A DNA stretch of 60,583 nt. Source: Glycocaulis albus. Lineage in GTDB: Bacteria > Pseudomonadota > Alphaproteobacteria > Caulobacterales > Maricaulaceae. This document shows, piece after piece, positions 27,852 to 37,881 of the stretch (its first letter is position 1; every line of letters starts with the position of its first letter). The stretch spans positions 1-60,583 of the forward strand of contig NZ_BMFS01000014.1 in assembly GCF_014639075.1 (NCBI RefSeq), written 5' to 3'. A program made the position numbers and the translations under genes. The notes under the pieces were generated by a model. It worked only from the letters and a program-made list of their open reading frames with translations, was not told where the DNA came from and searched no databases.

Positions 27852-28346
27852 TCAGGCCGGCGCGCCGACCAGCGCGATAACCCGCGTTTCCAGCTCTTCG
27901 GCCAGTGTACGGCCAACCGCATGTTCGTCCGTGCGGATATTCTGACGCAGGGCTGCGCGGATGGCGCCGACATGGGCTTCCACAAGCTGTACCGGCACAA
28001 GCTCGCGCTTCTCGCCGGTTTCCACCAGGCGTGAGAGGGATGCTGCCATGCGGGTGACCAGCGGAAACTCGTAGGTCGCGCCAAGGCCGCGCAGATCATG
28101 CGCGACGGTGAACAGCTCGTCGCCGGCCTCGCTGGTCAGGCCTTGCGCCTGCACCTTGGCCAGCGCGGCTTCCAGCTTGTCGACCTCTTCGGCCAGCCAG
28201 TCGGAGAACTCTTCCTTCATTTCGGCGAGTGCCGCCTCGGCGCGCGCAATGGCGGCCGGGTCGGCTGGCGCAATGCGCCCGCCCACTTTGACTTTCAGCA
28301 TGTTGGGCGGATTGATGATCTCTATGGGTCGCTCGCGTTGCGTCAT
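27852..28346 (-). CDS. Hpt domain phosphotransfer protein
   Basis: A 164-residue protein with an Hpt core: AHDLRGLGATYEFPLVTRMAASL gives the phosphoaccepting His in the HDLRG context at about residue 83. The N-terminal 60 residues form a charged helix (AEAALAEMKEEFSDWLAEEVDKL). It would relay phosphate between a hybrid kinase and a response regulator. The gene follows the receiver-domain gene on the same strand after 24 bp, so the two are probably co-transcribed and may be partners. Confidence 0.86.
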   Translation of the reverse strand: MTQRERPIEIINPPNMLKVKVGGRIAPADPAAIARAEAALAEMKEEFSDWLAEEVDKLEAALAKVQAQGLTSEAGDELFTVAHDLRGLGATYEFPLVTRMAASLSRLVETGEKRELVPVQLVEAHVGAIRAALRQNIRTDEHAVGRTLAEELETRVIALVGAPA

Positions 28347-28370
28347 GGCCTTGTCCCTTCCCCTTATATC

Positions 28371-28880
28371 CTAGAGTGCCGCGTCTTCGCGACGTTCCGG
28401 CCCTTCATACTCATTGTTCAGACGCCGCCTGTCGGGTCCGAAAAATACCTTGGTGCGCACGAACGGGCGCGGGCGGTTCACGATGACCTGCAGGCGCTTG
28501 TAGAGCTGCTCGGCCGAAAACGGCTTGACGAGGAACTCGGTAACTCCGGCGTCCCGCGCTTCGCGGACCCGCGAGGGTTCGGCATAAGCGGTCAGCATTA
28601 CGATGGGGATGAAGGGATTGCTGCTCTTTTCAGGGTTGCGCAAATGCCGGACCAGAGCCAGCCCGTCCACCGGCGCCATCTTCCAGTCCGTGATGATTAC
28701 GTCGATCTGTTCGACAGACAAGATACTCAGCGCGCGCTTGGCGTCGGCCGCCTCGAATACATTGTCGCAGCCAAACGCACCCAGAACGGCGCGAACCAGC
28801 CCGCGCATGGCCGCGTTGTCATCGACCAGCAGCACGCGCAGTTTGGTAAAGGCGATGTCGGCAGGAAGTTCGCCAGCCAA
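28371..28880 (-). CDS. Single-domain response regulator
   Basis: A CheY-like receiver: KLRVLLVDDN (acid pair), VDVIITDWKM with the phosphoacceptor Asp, IPIVMLTAYAE (switch Thr) and EFLVKPF (Lys). A C-terminal extension (RPFVRTKVFFGPDRRRL, then GPERRED) is conserved among alphaproteobacterial orthologues of this subgroup but has no known fold. I choose the TTG at 28880 because GAGG precedes it at 7 nt, giving 169 residues; a GTG at 28934 is the alternative. A CtrA-like box is 59 nt upstream. Confidence 0.87.
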   Translation of the reverse strand: MAGELPADIAFTKLRVLLVDDNAAMRGLVRAVLGAFGCDNVFEAADAKRALSILSVEQIDVIITDWKMAPVDGLALVRHLRNPEKSSNPFIPIVMLTAYAEPSRVREARDAGVTEFLVKPFSAEQLYKRLQVIVNRPRPFVRTKVFFGPDRRRLNNEYEGPERREDAAL

Positions 28881-28938
28881 AACGCAACCTCGTTTGCAGT
28901 GTCCCCCAGTTTGGAGGCAAACACTACGCGGCACTTGC

Positions 28939-28953
28939 TTAATATCCGGCTAA
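28939..28953 (-). promoter_or_regulatory. CtrA-like box before the receiver gene
   Basis: Minus-strand TTAGCCGGATATTAA is one mismatch from TTAA-N7-TTAA and is identical at 13 of 15 positions to the site at 9524-9542. It lies 59 nt upstream of the TTG start of the receiver gene. Confidence 0.5.
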
Positions 28954-28961
28954 GCTGCGGT

Positions 28962-29720
28962 TTAAGACGTGAATTGCTCGAGAATGATGCGCTCATCCAG
29001 TGCCCGGCCGGCATCGAACAGCATGGTCAGCGTCACATCGCCCGCCTCGGCTATTGTGACAGAACTGACATCGCGAAACTCGCGATTGTCTGCCACCGCT
29101 GCGACCGGACGGCGAACCGGCTCTATCACGTCGAATTTCACGGTGCTGGAATGGCTCAGCAGCGCGCCGCGCCAGCGGCGTGGCCGGAACGCGCTGATAG
29201 GGGTCAGCGCCAGCAGGCTCGCATCGATCGGCAGGATCGGCCCGTGCGCAGAGAAATTATAGGCTGTTGAACCGGCAGGGGTGGAGACGAGCACGCCATC
29301 GGCCGCCAGCTCTTCCATGCGCTCCACCCCGTCGATGAATATGCGGACCTTGGCCGTCTGCCGTGTCTGGCGCAGCAGCGAAACCTCGTTGATCGCCAGG
29401 GATTCGAAGGACTCGCCGGACACGCTCGTGCCCATGGCCCGCAAGGGGTGAATGATCGCCTTCTCGGCGGCCTGAAGATGCGCTGGCAGGTCGTCGTGAA
29501 CAGGATCGTTCATCAGGAAGCCGACAGAGCCGAAATTCATCCCGTAAACCGGGATGTTGTGGCCCATGACCGCATGCAGCGCGTCCAGCATGCAGCCATC
29601 TCCGCCCAGCGCGACAACACAGTCGGCCTCCACAAGCGGGCAATCGCCATAGCGTTTGACCAGCGCATTGCGCGCGCTGAGCGCATCGGGCCGGTCGGCG
29701 GCGTGAAAGGCCAGGCGCAT
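28962..29720 (-). CDS. nadK: NAD kinase
   Basis: A 252-residue NAD+ kinase producing NADP+. The ATP/NAD site GGDG occurs in [18 protein letters not shown], the second motif is LAINEVSLL, and the third is [16 protein letters not shown]. Start at ATG 29720; the reading frame stays open far upstream but that part is antisense to egtB and has no family similarity. The length suits the short alphaproteobacterial NadK. The gene's downstream end lies near the receiver gene but the two are separate transcription units, as a CtrA-like box intervenes. Confidence 0.95.
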   Translation of the reverse strand: MRLAFHAADRPDALSARNALVKRYGDCPLVEADCVVALGGDGCMLDALHAVMGHNIPVYGMNFGSVGFLMNDPVHDDLPAHLQAAEKAIIHPLRAMGTSVSGESFESLAINEVSLLRQTRQTAKVRIFIDGVERMEELAADGVLVSTPAGSTAYNFSAHGPILPIDASLLALTPISAFRPRRWRGALLSHSSTVKFDVIEPVRRPVAAVADNREFRDVSSVTIAEAGDVTLTMLFDAGRALDERIILEQFTS

Positions 29721-29882
29721 GGGGAAAATCCGTAAACGAGGCAAGCGGAGATTCCCATTCAAGCGGTGCCCGTGAAGCCGTGCAAGGGGCGAAAGCGCCG
29801 ATGGAACGTCCGGCGCACCTTTCCGTAACCCTTCCGGGTATGCCAGACTTGATTCAGACAGCAGACGAAAAGCGGACCCGCT

Positions 29883-31169
29883 ATGGCTACTGAAACCGCA
29901 ATCATGGTGCCTGACGATCCGGGGCATGCGATGCGCGCCCGTCTCGTCGAGCGGTTTCACCGGCTGCGTTCGCGGTCCACCGCCCTGACATCGCGCCTGT
30001 CGGATGAGGATATGGGCGCCCAGACCATGGAGGACGTGTCCCCGTCCAAATGGCATCTGGCTCACACCAGCTGGTTTTGGGAAACCTTCCTGCTGGAGCC
30101 GTACCTGCCCGGGTATGAGGCCTTCGACCCGCGTTTCGGCTATCTGTTCAATTCCTATTACGAGGCGTTGGGCGAGCGTCAGCCGCGCGCAGCGCGTGGC
30201 CACATCACGCGTCCGGGCGTTGCCCATGTCATGGCTTACCGCGCACACGTCGATGGCGCGATGGAGCGTCTGATCGCGGCCTGTGACGACGCCGTGCTGG
30301 GCCAGATCGCGGCTCTGATTGAAACCGGCATCGCCCATGAGGAGCAACATCAGGAACTGATCCTGACCGACATCAAGCATGTCCTGAGCGTCAATCCTTT
30401 CGGGGAGGCTTATGGCAAGGCGGAGCCGCCGTCCGTCCAGCCAGGCCCGGTTGCGGGCTGGATCGAATGTACAGGCGGGCTGGACGAATTTGGCGCCGAT
30501 GGCGGCGGCTTTTTCTTCGACAATGAAGGCCCGCGCCACAAGGCCTGGCTGGGTCCGTTTGCGCTGTCCACCCATTGCGTCACGAACGCACAATACGCCG
30601 AATTTATCGCAGATGGCGGATATGAGGCCGCCGGCCTGTGGCTGTCCGATGGCTGGGCGCGTATTCAGGCACAAGGCAGGCTCTGCCCGCTCTACTGGCG
30701 CGGCGCCCCGGGCGAATGGCGTGAATTCACCCTGCACGGCGAACGCGAACTGGATCCTTCGGCGCCGGTCAGTCATCTCGACTATTTCGAGGCCAGTGCC
30801 TTTGCCGAGTGGACGGGCTACCGCCTGCCGGAGGAGCGTGAATGGGAGCTGGCCGCGCGCCAGCATGACCCGCAGGCAACCCGCGCCATGGCGCCTGATG
30901 GATGGCTGCATCCGTCTGCTGCTGATCAGGGCAGCCTGTTTGGCGGCGTATGGCAATGGACGCGCTCTGCCTACGCCCCCTATCCGGGCTATCGCGCACA
31001 AGGCGGCGCGCTGGGCGAATACAATGGCAAGTTCATGTGCGGCCAGTTCGTGCTGAAGGGCGGGTCTGCCCTCACCCCGCCCGGTCATGTGCGCGCCAGC
31101 TACCGCAACTTCTTCCCGCCCCAGGCACAGTGGCAGATGACGGGGCTGCGGCTGGCGAAGGATGTGTGA
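29883..31169 (+). CDS. egtB: Ergothioneine biosynthesis protein EgtB
   Basis: A 428-residue non-haem iron sulfoxide synthase that joins trimethylhistidine (hercynine) to gamma-glutamyl-cysteine or cysteine. The N-terminal DinB_2 domain provides metal ligands in [11 protein letters not shown] and [12 protein letters not shown]. The C-terminal FGE-sulfatase domain (from about residue 205) has [28 protein letters not shown] and [10 protein letters not shown]. The usual partner egtD (histidine methyltransferase) is not in this window. The next gene starts 2 bp after its stop. Confidence 0.93.
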   Translation: MATETAIMVPDDPGHAMRARLVERFHRLRSRSTALTSRLSDEDMGAQTMEDVSPSKWHLAHTSWFWETFLLEPYLPGYEAFDPRFGYLFNSYYEALGERQPRAARGHITRPGVAHVMAYRAHVDGAMERLIAACDDAVLGQIAALIETGIAHEEQHQELILTDIKHVLSVNPFGEAYGKAEPPSVQPGPVAGWIECTGGLDEFGADGGGFFFDNEGPRHKAWLGPFALSTHCVTNAQYAEFIADGGYEAAGLWLSDGWARIQAQGRLCPLYWRGAPGEWREFTLHGERELDPSAPVSHLDYFEASAFAEWTGYRLPEEREWELAARQHDPQATRAMAPDGWLHPSAADQGSLFGGVWQWTRSAYAPYPGYRAQGGALGEYNGKFMCGQFVLKGGSALTPPGHVRASYRNFFPPQAQWQMTGLRLAKDV

Positions 31170-31171
31170 GC

Positions 31172-31807
31172 ATGCCGGTCCGCGCGATGATTGCCGACGC
31201 CGCGGACTACTTCGCCAAGGGGTGCGGGCGCTGCGAGCGGTTTGCCACGCCGGAGTGTTCCACCCGCCAGTGGATTGACGGGCTGGAGGCTTTGCGCCGG
31301 CTGTGCCTTGAAGCTGGACTGACCGAAACCGCCAAATGGGGCCATCCCTGCTATATGCACGCTGGCCGCAATATCGCGATCATCGGTGCCTTTCGTGGCG
31401 ATTTCCGGCTCAGTTTCTTCAACGCGGCCCTGATGAAGGATCCCGAAGGCGTGTTGCGCAAAAGCGGGCCCAACTGCCGGCATGCTGACATGATTGGCTT
31501 CACCAGCACCGCCGGGGTGACCCGGCTGGAGCCGGTGCTCCGGGCCTATCTCGCCGAAGCGATGGCGTATGCCGATGCTGGCATCAAGCCGGTCCATGAG
31601 GAGGCGGAAATCGAATCGCCCGATGAACTTGCCGAGGCGCTCGACCACGACCCTGTGCTTGCAGAGGCGTTTCACGCGCTGACACCGGGGCGGCAGAAAA
31701 GCTATGTGATCAATATCGGTTCGGCCAAGGCCCCGGCCACCCGGCAGGCGCGTATTGAGAAGTTCCGCCCGAAAATACTGGCGGGCAAGGGCGCGATGGA
31801 GCGCTGA
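31172..31807 (+). CDS. YdeI/OmpD-associated family protein
   Basis: A 211-residue cytosolic protein. The N-terminal 110 residues follow the DUF1801/YdhG fold ([19 protein letters not shown]), and the C-terminus shows the family's [26 protein letters not shown] pattern (here cited by GRQKSYVIN and [10 protein letters not shown]). The fold resembles iron-chaperone-like and antibiotic-response proteins. It begins 2 bp after the egtB stop, implying translational coupling; any role in ergothioneine metabolism is untested. Confidence 0.83.
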   Translation: MPVRAMIADAADYFAKGCGRCERFATPECSTRQWIDGLEALRRLCLEAGLTETAKWGHPCYMHAGRNIAIIGAFRGDFRLSFFNAALMKDPEGVLRKSGPNCRHADMIGFTSTAGVTRLEPVLRAYLAEAMAYADAGIKPVHEEAEIESPDELAEALDHDPVLAEAFHALTPGRQKSYVINIGSAKAPATRQARIEKFRPKILAGKGAMER

Positions 31808-31915
31808 ACGGGGCGGGCGCGGCGGACTTGATTTGACGTGCGCCGGTCTGCGCGCAATTCTTGACCAGACGATCAGCGAAAGGCCCGCCGGGCGGGTCCG
31901 CACGGGAGACATGTC

Positions 31916-32680
31916 ATGGATGACCGCGCCCAGCTTTCCATAAAGGATCAGGTTTCAGCCGAGGAATGGAAGGCGCGCTGCGACCTCGCCGCGCTCTACC
32001 GTCTGATCTTCATGCATGGCTGGGATGATCTTTTCTTCACCCACATTTCCATGCGCGTGCCGGGGCCGGAGGAGTATTTCCTCTTGAACCCGTTCGGCCT
32101 GCTGTTTGAGGACGTCACCGCCTCCAACCTCGTCAAGGTGGACCTTGAGGGCAATGTCCTGCCGCCCAGCCAATACGGCATCAATCCGGCAGGTTTCACC
32201 ATCCATTCGGCAATCCATCATGCCCGGCCCGATGTGAAGGTGATCATGCACCTGCATACCGATCAGGGCGTTGCCGTATCGGCGCAGAAGCGCGGCCTTC
32301 TGCCGATCTCGCAAAGCGCGATGACGGTGATGAAGGATGTCGCCTATCACGGTTATGAGGGCATCGCGCTGGAAGAGGACGAGAAAGAACGTCTGGTAGC
32401 CGACCTTGGCGCGAAGAATCTGATGATCCTCAATAATCACGGCACGCTGACTTGCGGCGATCATCCCTTCTCCTGCTATGTGCGCATGTACATGCTGGAG
32501 CGCGCCTGCAAGATGCAGACGCTGGCACAGGGCGCTGAACTGGTCGAATGGGGCAAGGACATGCAGGACCGGGTCTATGCCCAGGGCGAGCAGGCCTTCA
32601 CCAACGAATTCTTCAAGGAAATTGCGTGGGCCGCGCTGCGCGGCCGGGTCGACAGGCAGTCCCCGGGGTATGACGCGTAG
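31916..32680 (+). CDS. Class II aldolase/adducin family protein
   Basis: A 254-residue zinc-dependent aldolase-fold protein. The metal histidines are seen in VIMHLHTDQG and the third in NNHGTLTCG; the N-terminal FTHISMRVPG is typical of the family. Members act on sugar phosphates such as fuculose- and ribulose-phosphate, but several groups in alphaproteobacteria are uncharacterised. GGGAG at 8 nt supports the ATG at 31916. No sugar kinase or transport genes adjoin, so the substrate is open. Confidence 0.9.
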   Translation: MDDRAQLSIKDQVSAEEWKARCDLAALYRLIFMHGWDDLFFTHISMRVPGPEEYFLLNPFGLLFEDVTASNLVKVDLEGNVLPPSQYGINPAGFTIHSAIHHARPDVKVIMHLHTDQGVAVSAQKRGLLPISQSAMTVMKDVAYHGYEGIALEEDEKERLVADLGAKNLMILNNHGTLTCGDHPFSCYVRMYMLERACKMQTLAQGAELVEWGKDMQDRVYAQGEQAFTNEFFKEIAWAALRGRVDRQSPGYDA

Positions 32681-32689
32681 GTCTGGCTG

Positions 32690-33481
32690 ATGAGAGGCGG
32701 CGCATGGGCGTTGGCCGCCTGCGCGCCCGTGCTGCTGGCGGCCCTGCCGTCTGAAGCGCGCGCCGGTGCCTGGACCCAGAAGCGCGGCGAGGGCATCCTG
32801 CTGACCGGCTATTCCTCGCACTGGTTGACTGCTCCGGGCGGCACCGAACTGCGTAAATCCGAAGTCAGCTTTTATGCCGAATATGGCGTGCTCGACCGGC
32901 TGACGCTGGTCGGACGCATTGCTGTGCAGTCGCTCGGAGAGACGCGGGCCGCCCCCGATGAAGTGGCGGACAGCGCCTTCAGCAATGCGCTGATAGCCGT
33001 TGGCGGCACCGAGGCCGGCGTGCGGCTGAAACTTCTGGAAAGGGGCGCCTGGGTCGTCTCCGCGCAGCTTTCGCGTACGTTTGAAGCCAGTGGTGAAAAC
33101 CGGAACAATCAGCGCTTTGGCACAGGCGGCGGCGATGTCGAGACGCGCCTGCTCGCCGGACGCGCATTTGGCCGGGACGGATTTGCCGATATCCAGATCG
33201 CCCGCCGGTCCCTGTCCGAAAGAGGCGGCGAAGAGTGGCGTTTCGATACCGCGCTGGGTGTGCCGGTGTCACCGCGCTGGCGTATTCTCACGGAAACATT
33301 TTCGGTGCACGCCGGGCGCCAGCCGGGTGCGCTTGCCTATTCCGGCCATCGCGCCCAGATCAGCGCCGTGTATGACGCGCCGGCCGGGTTTTCGGTCTCG
33401 GCGGGTCTTCTAGGAACGCTTCACACCGACAATTCGGCACGCGAGCGGGCGGCCTTTGTCCGCCTGTGGCGGCGGTTCTAG
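32690..33481 (+). CDS. Putative outer-membrane beta-barrel protein
   Basis: A 263-residue exported protein with a signal peptide ending SEARAG. The mature chain is a series of amphipathic beta strands with aromatic girdle residues and a C-terminal Phe (LWRRF), as expected for a barrel inserted by BAM. No named family is recognised. It follows the aldolase by 9 bp, so may share its transcript. The similarity of repeated stretches (LAGRAFG, DIQIARRSLSE) is typical of barrel strands, not of a duplication. Confidence 0.72.
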   Translation: MRGGAWALAACAPVLLAALPSEARAGAWTQKRGEGILLTGYSSHWLTAPGGTELRKSEVSFYAEYGVLDRLTLVGRIAVQSLGETRAAPDEVADSAFSNALIAVGGTEAGVRLKLLERGAWVVSAQLSRTFEASGENRNNQRFGTGGGDVETRLLAGRAFGRDGFADIQIARRSLSERGGEEWRFDTALGVPVSPRWRILTETFSVHAGRQPGALAYSGHRAQISAVYDAPAGFSVSAGLLGTLHTDNSARERAAFVRLWRRF

Positions 33482-33595
33482 CGTCCGCCAGGGCCGCTGC
33501 CGCGCGAGCGGCCATGTGCTCATCACGGCGAATTCATTTTGCTTTTTGTGACCGGCGACGCATATCGCTACGCAAAAGAAAATAGTGAGACCGCC

Positions 33596-34735
33596 ATGCG
33601 CCGCGCCATGTTTTTGATCATTGTTGCCATCGTATTTGCCGGCATGGCCGCGGCTGTGGTCGTGCGGGCCGTATCGCAGAACACGGGCGGCGCCGGTCAG
33701 ATGCGCGGCATGGCGACGCCGGTTGCCCTGTACGAGGTCGAGACGCGCAGCTTTGCCGACATTGTCGAGGCGTTGGGTACCGCCAATGCCAATGAGTCGG
33801 TGCTTGTCACCGCCAAAATCTCCGACACCATCTCGCGCATCCACTTTGACTCTGGTCAGCAGGTGGCCGCTGGCGACATTCTCGTCGAGTTGCGTGATGC
33901 CGAGGAGGTGGCTGGCCTGTCCGAGGCGCGCGCCTCGCTGCGCGAAGCGCAGCAGGAGCTGGAGCGTATCCGGGATCTTACCGAACGTGGTGTCGCGCCG
34001 CGTTCGCGCCTTGATGAAATCCAGGCAAATGCGGAGCGCGCCCGCGCCCGCGTAGCAGCGCTGGAGGCCCGCGTGGCTGACCGGCTCATCCGCGCCCCGT
34101 TTGACGGTGTCGTGGGGCTGAGGGCCGTGAGCCTGGGCCAGCTTGTGCGCCCCGGAGACACGATTGCGCAGCTTGATGATACGAGCATCATCAAGCTGGA
34201 CTTCACCTTGCCGGAGCGTTTCCTCGCCACGGTATCGGCCGGTATGGAAATTGTCGCCCTCACATCGGCCTTTCCCGGTGAAGAGTTCACAGGTCAGATC
34301 ACCCAGATCGACAGCCGCATTGATCCGGCCACACGCGCCGTGACCGTGCGTGCGGAAATCGACAATGCGGACGGGCGGTTGCGGCCAGGTCTTCTGATGA
34401 CGGTGCAGGTCCGGCGTGATCCGCGCACACGGCCTTCCGTGCCGGAAACCGCCATTACACGGCTTCGTGACCAGGTGTTCGTCTATACCGTGGCACAGGA
34501 CGAGGCAGGCCAGTATGCCGTACAGCGCGAAATTCGCGTCGGCGCCCGTTCGGACGGCTTTCTGGAAGTGCTGGACGGCCTTGAAGCCGGCACGGTCATC
34601 GTGCGTCAGGGCGTTCACCGCATACGCGATGGCGCGCGCATTTCGCCGCGTGACGCCGTCCAGGGCCCCCGGACGGCGGACAACGCGGTCGCCGCCGCGG
34701 CCGCTGGCACCTCTGCCGGGAGCGCAAATCCATGA
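33596..34735 (+). CDS. RND efflux periplasmic adaptor (HlyD-like)
   Basis: A 379-residue membrane-fusion protein that links an inner-membrane RND pump to an outer-membrane channel. It has an N-terminal anchor (MFLIIVAIVFAGMAAAVVV), a split biotinyl-lipoyl domain (RIHFDSGQQVAAGDILVEL and LIRAPFDGVVG), an alpha-hairpin coiled coil between (about residues 85-160), and beta-barrel and membrane-proximal domains. The ATG at 33596 is chosen; an upstream start at 33539 would add 19 residues. Its stop overlaps the permease start by 4 bp. Confidence 0.93.
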   Translation: MRRAMFLIIVAIVFAGMAAAVVVRAVSQNTGGAGQMRGMATPVALYEVETRSFADIVEALGTANANESVLVTAKISDTISRIHFDSGQQVAAGDILVELRDAEEVAGLSEARASLREAQQELERIRDLTERGVAPRSRLDEIQANAERARARVAALEARVADRLIRAPFDGVVGLRAVSLGQLVRPGDTIAQLDDTSIIKLDFTLPERFLATVSAGMEIVALTSAFPGEEFTGQITQIDSRIDPATRAVTVRAEIDNADGRLRPGLLMTVQVRRDPRTRPSVPETAITRLRDQVFVYTVAQDEAGQYAVQREIRVGARSDGFLEVLDGLEAGTVIVRQGVHRIRDGARISPRDAVQGPRTADNAVAAAAAGTSAGSANP

Positions 34736-37700
34736 CTCTGTCTGATATCGCCGTCCGCCGCCCGGTTATCGCCTTTGTAGCCAGCGCGCTGATTGTGGTT
34801 TTCGGGGTTCTGGGCATACGCGACCTGCCGCTTCGCGAACTGCCCGATGTCGACCAGCCGGTCGTGTCGGTTCGGGCAGACTTTCCTGGTGCCAATGCCG
34901 AGGTGATGGAAAATCAGGTCACGCAGCCCATTGAAGGCGCGCTGGGCGGAATTGAGGGGGTCGATACGATCCGCTCCAGTTCCGAAGATGGCGAGTCGCG
35001 GATATCGATCACCTTCCGCCTCGGCCGTGATCTTGAAGCGGCCGCCAACGATGTGCGTGAGGCGGTATCGCGCGCCCGCCGGCAACTGCCGCCGGATGTC
35101 GAGGAGGTGATTGTCACCAAGCAGGATTCCGACGCCCGTCCCTTCCTCTGGTACAACCTCCTGTCGGAATCGATGACGGCAGAAGAGCTGACCGACTATG
35201 CCGACCGCTTCCTGGTTGACCGGTTCTCTGTCATTGACGGCATTTCCCAGGTGCAGATCGGCGGCCAGCGCCGCTATGCGATGCGCATCTGGCTGGACCC
35301 GCAGGCCATGGCCGCCCGCCAGCTTACCGTGGCAGATATCGAAAACGCGCTGCGTGCAGAGAATGTGGAACTGCCCGGCGGGTCCCTTGAAACAACCTCC
35401 AGCCAGCTGGTTGTCCGCGTCGAGCGCCTGTTTGCCACCGAAGACAGCTTCCGCCGCCTGCCGATCACGCGCGGTGACGGCCACATTGTCCGGCTTGGCG
35501 AGATCGCCGATGTAGAGCTTGCAGCCGAACAGGAACGCGCCCTGTTCCGGGGCAATGGCCAGAACATGATCGGCATCGGCTTCATCCGGCAGAGCCGGTC
35601 GAACGCTGTCGCGGTGGCCGACGCGATACGCGCCGAAGCGGACCGTGTGAGCCCGCAACTGCCCGAAGGCATGCAGCTGCTCAACGCGTCCGATGATACC
35701 GTTTTCATCCGGGAATCGATCAACGAGGTCTGGCGCACGCTGGCGGTTGCCGCCACGCTTGTGGTGCTGGTGATCTACCTGTTCCTCGGCAGCTTCCGTG
35801 CTGCGGTTATCCCGGCTGCGGTGGTGCCGGTCTGCCTGATCGGCGTGTTTGCCGTACTGGCGGCTTTCGGCTTCTCCATCAACATTCTGACCCTTCTCGC
35901 GCTGGTGCTCGCCATCGGGCTGGTGGTCGACGATTCCATCGTGGTTATGGAGAATATCCAGCGCCGGGTCGATCTGGGCGAGCCGCCGAAGCTGGCTTCG
36001 CTTCAGGGCGCCCGCCAGGTATTCTTTGCCGTCATCGCTACCACGGCAACGCTGGTGGCCGTGTTCGTGCCGCTGGTGGTATTGCCCGGCCTGATCGGAC
36101 GGATCTTTACCGAGCTCGCCGTCGCGATTACCGGCGCTGTGGTGCTGTCCAGCTTTGTGGCGCTGACCCTGTCGCCGATGATGAGCTCGAAGCTGGTCCG
36201 GCCAAGCGAGGGCGTGCGCGGGCCGGCGCGCTGGGTGGACAAGGGCGTCACAAGGCTGCGCAACGCCTACAAGGAGTCGCTCGACGTCGTCCTGTCGCTT
36301 CCCTGGCTGATCATTCCCTTTGTTGTGGCAGCCGTAGGCGGGTCGGTGTTCCTGTTCAGCCAGTTGCCCAGCGAACTGACACCGCCCGAGGACCGCGGCA
36401 ATTTCTTCAGCCGGTTCAGCGCCGCGGACGGGGCGAGCTTTGAATACACCGCCGAACAGGCCGACATCATCGAAGACATTCTCATGGAGTATGTCGAAGC
36501 GGGCGAGCTGCGCCGCGTGCTGGTGGTCGTGCCCGGCTTTGGCGGCGGCTCGGATTTCTCCAGCGGGATCGTGGTCGGCACGATGACCCCATGGGGCGAA
36601 CGCCGCCCGGGCATGGAGATCGTCAACGAGGTCAATCAGCGCCTTGGCCAGCTGACCGGCGTGCGGGCCTTTGCCTCCATGCGGTCGTCGCTGGGCGGTG
36701 GCGGTGGCGGCGGGGATGATATCCAGATCGTCCTGCAAGGCTCGGACTACGACCTCATCGACCGTGAGGCCGACCGGCTGATCGCGACGCTCGAGGAAAC
36801 CAATCCCAATCTTCTGCGGGCCCGCAAGGACTATGAGCCTACCTCGCCGCGCCTGGTGGTGGATATCGACCGGGAACGGGCCGCAGCGCTTGGTGTGTCG
36901 GTGTCGGACATTGGCCGCACCCTGCAGACCCATCTGGGGTCACGGCGCATGGGCCAGTTCATCGACCGGGGTGAAGCCTATAACGTGATCGCGGAAAACC
37001 GCCGCGAACAGCGCTCCAGCCAGTCTGATCTGGAAATGCTCTATGTGCGCGGTGGCGCAGGCGAGCTGATCCCGCTGTCAAACCTGATATCCCTGCGCGA
37101 GACCGGCGAAGCGCAGGAACGCAACCGCTTTAACCGGCAGCGCTCCATCACCGTGTCGGCGACGCTGGCCGATGGCTACACGCTGGGTGAGGCGATCGAC
37201 TGGCTGGACAGTTACTCCACCTCGCAACTGCCCGCCGACATGGCCACCGAGTACGTCGGCAGCGCGCGCGAATTTCTCGAATCCAACAATGCAATGCTGT
37301 TCGCATTCGCCATGGCATTGCTGATCGTGTTCCTGGTTCTGGCAGCGCAGTTTGAAAGCTTCATCCAGCCGCTGGTCATCATGCTGACCGTCCCGCTCGC
37401 GGTCGCCGGCGGCCTGTTCGGCCTCTACATGGCGGGCTCCTCACTGAACATCTATTCCCAGATCGGATTGATCATTCTGGTGGGGCTGGCCGCCAAGAAC
37501 GGCATTCTCATCGTGGAATTTGCCAATCAGCTGCGCGAGGAAGGCATGAGCGTCGCAGAGGCGACACTCGAGGCCGCAGCCACACGATTCCGCCCCATCC
37601 TGATGACCGGCATCTCGACGGCCATTGGCGCCTTCCCGCTGGTCATGGCCTACGGTCCGGGCTCTGAGAGCCGTATCACCATCGGTGTGGTCATCTTCAC

Positions 37701-37872
37701 CGGTGTGATGGTTGCAACCCTGTTCACGCTCTTCGTGGTGCCCACCGCCTATGCCGTATTCGGCAAGTACACCAAGACACCCAACTGGGTATCGCGTCAG
37801 CTGGAGAAAGAGGCCCGCCAGGCCGGCCAGAGCCTTGGGGGCACCGATACGATCCAGCAACCGGCGGAGTAG
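34732..37872 (+). CDS. RND multidrug efflux permease (AcrB-like)
   Basis: A 1046-residue proton-driven RND pump with twelve transmembrane helices and two large periplasmic loops. The proton-relay aspartates are in LVVDDSIVVMENI; the second half has GLAAKNGILIVEFANQLREEG. The N-terminus IAVRRPVIAFVASALIVVFG is characteristic. The ATGA overlap with the adaptor gene shows co-translation. The outer-membrane partner is probably the TolC at 11.1 kb. The C-terminal half of the permease is normal in length and no key residue appears lost; substrate unknown. Confidence 0.95.
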   Translation: MTLSDIAVRRPVIAFVASALIVVFGVLGIRDLPLRELPDVDQPVVSVRADFPGANAEVMENQVTQPIEGALGGIEGVDTIRSSSEDGESRISITFRLGRDLEAAANDVREAVSRARRQLPPDVEEVIVTKQDSDARPFLWYNLLSESMTAEELTDYADRFLVDRFSVIDGISQVQIGGQRRYAMRIWLDPQAMAARQLTVADIENALRAENVELPGGSLETTSSQLVVRVERLFATEDSFRRLPITRGDGHIVRLGEIADVELAAEQERALFRGNGQNMIGIGFIRQSRSNAVAVADAIRAEADRVSPQLPEGMQLLNASDDTVFIRESINEVWRTLAVAATLVVLVIYLFLGSFRAAVIPAAVVPVCLIGVFAVLAAFGFSINILTLLALVLAIGLVVDDSIVVMENIQRRVDLGEPPKLASLQGARQVFFAVIATTATLVAVFVPLVVLPGLIGRIFTELAVAITGAVVLSSFVALTLSPMMSSKLVRPSEGVRGPARWVDKGVTRLRNAYKESLDVVLSLPWLIIPFVVAAVGGSVFLFSQLPSELTPPEDRGNFFSRFSAADGASFEYTAEQADIIEDILMEYVEAGELRRVLVVVPGFGGGSDFSSGIVVGTMTPWGERRPGMEIVNEVNQRLGQLTGVRAFASMRSSLGGGGGGGDDIQIVLQGSDYDLIDREADRLIATLEETNPNLLRARKDYEPTSPRLVVDIDRERAAALGVSVSDIGRTLQTHLGSRRMGQFIDRGEAYNVIAENRREQRSSQSDLEMLYVRGGAGELIPLSNLISLRETGEAQERNRFNRQRSITVSATLADGYTLGEAIDWLDSYSTSQLPADMATEYVGSAREFLESNNAMLFAFAMALLIVFLVLAAQFESFIQPLVIMLTVPLAVAGGLFGLYMAGSSLNIYSQIGLIILVGLAAKNGILIVEFANQLREEGMSVAEATLEAAATRFRPILMTGISTAIGAFPLVMAYGPGSESRITIGVVIFTGVMVATLFTLFVVPTAYAVFGKYTKTPNWVSRQLEKEARQAGQSLGGTDTIQQPAE

Positions 37873-37881
37873 GCAGCGGCG

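Noticed and set aside
29721-31088. Upstream part of the minus-strand frame that contains nadK
   Set aside because: It is open only because it runs antisense through egtB, with no ribosome site and no similarity to NAD kinase; nadK starts at 29720.
34615-36933. 772-codon minus-strand frame opposite the RND permease
   Set aside because: Composition (His, Arg and Asp rich) and lack of motifs are typical of antisense shadow frames; the permease frame has full family structure.
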